Assembly (NCBI GenBank): GCA_003536545.1
Contig: DPZW01000149.1
Span: 1 to 6,891, forward strand
Direction of reading: 5' to 3'
DNA from: Rhodospirillaceae bacterium
GTDB taxonomy: Bacteria > Pseudomonadota > Alphaproteobacteria > UBA11073
Length of the DNA stretch: 6,891 nucleotides
Within the stretch, counting starts at the first letter, position 1; each line of letters starts with the position of its first letter. Shown here piece after piece: positions 4,452 through 6,891 of the stretch. A program made the translations under genes and the position numbers. The notes under the pieces were generated by a model. That model searched no databases and was not told the DNA's origin. It was given only the letters and a program-made list of their open reading frames with translations.

Positions 4452-6891
4452 TTTGGCTTTCTTTGCCGCAGGACGCTTGCCGGAAATCTTGGCAGCTTTT
4501 TTTGCTGCTGGCTTTTTCACAGCAGGTTTTTTGGCCGCTGCTTTTTTTGCAGGTTTTTTCTTCGGCACTTTCGTGCCTAAACGCGGGCGGCCTTTTTCTG
4601 CGAGCAATGCAATCGCTTCTTCCAGGGTGACATCATCAATCATAATTACGCGTGCCAAATTCGCCTCCATATTGCCGTGGCGCACCACATGTCCAAAGCG
4701 CGCCGTGTAGATTCCAATTTCGCCGCCTTCGGGGTGTTCACCCAAAATGCGCAGCGGCTTCATTTTCTCTTTCTTATCCATCAATAGCGTAATTGCGCGA
4801 TTCAGGCCAATGGTAAGAATATCTTCATCTTTAGGGACAGAGGCATAAATTTTACCAGCCTGCACAAATGGGCCAAAGCGCCCCACATTTGCGGTAATCG
4901 TTTCACCTGTTTCGGGGAAAATCCCCACTTCGCGCGGCAGGCGCAGCAGTTCAATGGCTTTTTCCAGTGTCATATCCGCAATGGACATGCCGCGCGGTAG
5001 GGACGAACGTTTGGGTTTGCCTTCTGCGCCGGGCATTTCAACATAGGGGCCATAGGGGCCGATTTTGACTTCGATATCTTCGCCATTGTCCGGATGTGGG
5101 CCCAGAATACGCGGACCAGAATCTTCGCCACCTTCACCGTTTGCGCCGCCCACACCTACTGACAGTGGTTTTTTAAATTCACATTCCGGGTAATGCGAAC
5201 AGCCGATGAATGCGCCGTAACGACCCAGTTTTAATCCAAGGCGACCACCATCCAGTGGGCATTTGCGCGGATCCGTGCCGTCATTGCGCGGCGGGAACAG
5301 GTGCGCTTCTAATTCCGCATCCAATACATCAATCACCTGCGTGATGGTCAGGGGTTTGGCTTCTTCAATCGCGGCGGAGAAATCTCCCCAGAATTCGCGC
5401 AGCAGTTTTTTCCAGTTTAATTTGCCTGCGGATACATCGTCCAATTGGCCTTCCAGATCGGCCGTAAAATCATACTGCACATATTTCTTAAAAAAATTCT
5501 GCAGGAAAGATGTGACGACGCGCCCGCGATCTTCGGGAATAAAGCGTTTTTTATCAATCCGCACATAACTGCGTTCCTGCAGCACGTTAATGATGCTGGC
5601 ATAGGTTGACGGACGGCCAATGCCGAGTTCTTCCATGGCCTTGACCAATGTCGCTTCGGAATATCTTGGCGGTGGCTGGGTGAAATGCTGGTCGGGCGTA
5701 ATTTCAGGCGTCTTCACCTTCGCGCCGTCTTGGAGTTCAGGCAGGCGGCGATTTTCATCGTCTTCTTCGGGCGTTTCGTCTTTGCCTTCGCTATAGACCT
5801 TCAGGAAACCATCAAACTTGATGACAGAACCTGTGGCGCGCAAGGTTGCATTGTTTGCGCCTGTAAAATCAATTGCGGCCTGATCCATAATCGCGCTTTC
5901 CATTTGCGCGGCCAGGGTTCGCATCCAGATCATTTCATAAAGCGCAAGTTGTTCGGAGTTCAAATATTTTTTCACGGCATCCGGTGAGCGATGCAAATCC
6001 GTTGGGCGAATGGCTTCGTGCGCTTCCTGCGCATTTTTGGCTTTGGTCGTATAAACGCGTGGCTCCCCAGGCAGATAGGTTTGGCCGTAAAGCTGATCAA
6101 TCATGGAGCGGCATGAGCCAATCGCTTCTTCGGACAATTGTACGCCATCCGTACGCATATAGGTGATCAGCCCCACGGTTTCGCCGCCGATATCCACACC
6201 TTCATATAGTTGTTGCGCCAGGCGCATGGTTTGCTGCGCGCCGATGCCCAGTTTGCGGGATGCTTCCATCTGCATGGATGATGTAATGAACGGCGGCGAA
6301 GGATTACGTTTCACTTCCTTGCGCGTCTGCGCCGTGACGGTGAAAGCTTGTCCTTCCAGTGCGGCGGCGATTCTTCGTGCATTGGCTTCATCGGTGATGG
6401 AAAATTTTTCCAGCTTCTGGCCTTCAAAATGCGTCAGACGCGCAGGGAAGCGCGTACCGTCTTCGGTTTCAATCGTGGCTTCAATCGTCCAATATTCTTC
6501 GGCTTTGAATTTTTCAATTTCATCTTCACGCTCGCAGATCAAACGCAGTGCGACCGATTGTACGCGGCCCGCAGATTTTGATCCCGGTAATTTGCGCCAC
6601 AACAGCGGCGAGATGTTAAAGCCAACCAGATAATCCAGTGCGCGGCGCGCCAAATAGGCTTCCACCAATTCCGCATTCACGGCGCGGGGTTTGTTAAAGG
6701 CCGCCTGAATTGCCGTTTTGGTAATTTCATTAAACGTCACGCGGTGAATTTCGCGGCCCGTGTCTAATTTCTTTTCATTCAATAATTCTTCGATATGCCA
6801 TGAAATGGCCTCGCCCTCTCTGTCCGGGTCAGTCGCCAGATAAATGGCTTTGGCCCCTTTGGCGGCGGCCAGGATATCTTTGACGTGTTTG
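4449..6891 (-). CDS. topA: DNA topoisomerase I (type IA), 5' end beyond the window
   Basis: The frame stays open to the window edge, giving 813 residues; comparison with E. coli suggests about 90 N-terminal residues are missing. TopA relaxes negatively supercoiled DNA through a 5'-phosphotyrosine intermediate. In visible numbering (residue 1 at 6890-6888) the TOPRIM acidic triad is in ATDPDREGEAISWH: Asp21, Asp23 and Glu25. SKSAGRVQSVALRL (104-117) and PPFITSSMQMEASRKLG (199-215) follow. The catalytic Tyr is Tyr244 in GLITYMRTDG (codon 6161-6159). AQEAHEAIRPTD and LGIGRPSTYASIINVLQERSYV complete the core. One C-terminal zinc ribbon (544-570) has only three of the usual four Cys, with Asp547 at the second position. 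Three topoisomerase C-terminal repeats follow (about 592-650, 653-706 and 713-766), then a Lys/Ala/Pro tail (774-813). The TTG at 6782 is not the start, because the TOPRIM motif lies upstream of it. First visible gene of the operon. Confidence 0.97.
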   Translation of the reverse strand, partial: KHVKDILAAAKGAKAIYLATDPDREGEAISWHIEELLNEKKLDTGREIHRVTFNEITKTAIQAAFNKPRAVNAELVEAYLARRALDYLVGFNISPLLWRKLPGSKSAGRVQSVALRLICEREDEIEKFKAEEYWTIEATIETEDGTRFPARLTHFEGQKLEKFSITDEANARRIAAALEGQAFTVTAQTRKEVKRNPSPPFITSSMQMEASRKLGIGAQQTMRLAQQLYEGVDIGGETVGLITYMRTDGVQLSEEAIGSCRSMIDQLYGQTYLPGEPRVYTTKAKNAQEAHEAIRPTDLHRSPDAVKKYLNSEQLALYEMIWMRTLAAQMESAIMDQAAIDFTGANNATLRATGSVIKFDGFLKVYSEGKDETPEEDDENRRLPELQDGAKVKTPEITPDQHFTQPPPRYSEATLVKAMEELGIGRPSTYASIINVLQERSYVRIDKKRFIPEDRGRVVTSFLQNFFKKYVQYDFTADLEGQLDDVSAGKLNWKKLLREFWGDFSAAIEEAKPLTITQVIDVLDAELEAHLFPPRNDGTDPRKCPLDGGRLGLKLGRYGAFIGCSHYPECEFKKPLSVGVGGANGEGGEDSGPRILGPHPDNGEDIEVKIGPYGPYVEMPGAEGKPKRSSLPRGMSIADMTLEKAIELLRLPREVGIFPETGETITANVGRFGPFVQAGKIYASVPKDEDILTIGLNRAITLLMDKKEKMKPLRILGEHPEGGEIGIYTARFGHVVRHGNMEANLARVIMIDDVTLEEAIALLAEKGRPRLGTKVPKKKPAKKAAAKKPAVKKPAAKKAAKISGKRPAAKKAK
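4452..4571 (-). repeat. Lys/Ala-rich tail repeats of topA with A-tracts
   Basis: The last 40 codons of topA are built from near-repeats of K-K-P-A and K-K-A-A. At DNA level GCAGGTTTTTT occurs at 4522-4532 and 4549-4559 on the plus strand, and runs of six to seven A on the coding strand recur at 4559-4554, 4548-4542, 4532-4527 and 4503-4497. Such histone H1-like tails are usual in alphaproteobacterial TopA and bind DNA non-specifically. The A-tracts make the stretch prone to slippage. Confidence 0.75.

Larger units (their letters stand above)
1267..6891 (-). other. Operon topA-rnr-lipoprotein-apaG
   Basis: Four genes on one strand with junctions of +3, -4 and +3 nt and no room for internal promoters or terminators between them. 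The promoter lies beyond the right edge of the window. No intrinsic terminator follows apaG; transcripts must run into the fabG coding region in antisense. Co-transcription is inferred from spacing alone. Confidence 0.8.

Noticed and set aside
4309..4710. A 133-codon plus-strand frame with a Phe/Ala-rich hydrophobic stretch that mimics membrane segments
   Set aside because: It is the complement of the Lys/Ala codons in the topA tail and rnr N-terminus; AAA and GCx codons read backwards as Phe and Ala-like residues.
6163..6633. A 156-codon plus-strand frame
   Set aside because: It is antisense to the conserved core of topA and resembles no protein I know.
6780..6782. TTG as the start codon of topA
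   Set aside because: The same frame continues upstream to the window edge and encodes the essential TOPRIM motif with its acidic triad.

Overview
The window looks like chromosomal DNA from an alphaproteobacterium of moderate GC content. The evidence is a topA-rnr pair as in alphaproteobacterial genomes, a TopA with three C-terminal repeats and a Lys/Ala tail, a FabG of strongly alphaproteobacterial type, and an OmpA-family lipoprotein with the Cys-Trp N-domain seen in that class. I cannot place it to genus. There are no IS elements, phage genes, CRISPR arrays, tRNAs or rRNAs that I can see. Coding density is very high: the longest stretch without a gene is 60 bases.

The left part (1-1266) reads on the + strand. 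It holds the last 18 codons of an unidentified gene, a 118-residue protein of unknown family (118-474) behind a plausible promoter, and fabG (529-1266), the 3-oxoacyl-ACP reductase of fatty acid synthesis. The usual fabG partners (fabD, acpP, fabF) are not beside it.

The right part (1267-6891) is one tight operon on the - strand, read topA > rnr > OmpA-like lipoprotein > apaG. The junctions are 3 nt, a 4-nt ATGA overlap and 3 nt, so the four genes are almost certainly co-transcribed and partly translationally coupled. topA is cut by the window edge and lacks about 90 N-terminal residues. It combines DNA topology (TopA), RNA turnover (RNase R), an envelope peptidoglycan-binding lipoprotein and ApaG. 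The operon ends tail-to-tail with fabG with no intergenic base.

I do not see a wholly new system. The points worth a second look are: an RNase R that lacks the N-terminal helix-turn-helix and first cold-shock domain; a topA zinc ribbon with one Cys replaced by Asp; a topA/rnr junction in which both genes share a frame, separated only by TAA-TTA before a GTG start, with two in-frame A-AAA-AAA slippery heptamers just upstream; the lipoprotein-apaG extension of the topA-rnr operon; and the unassigned 118-residue protein.
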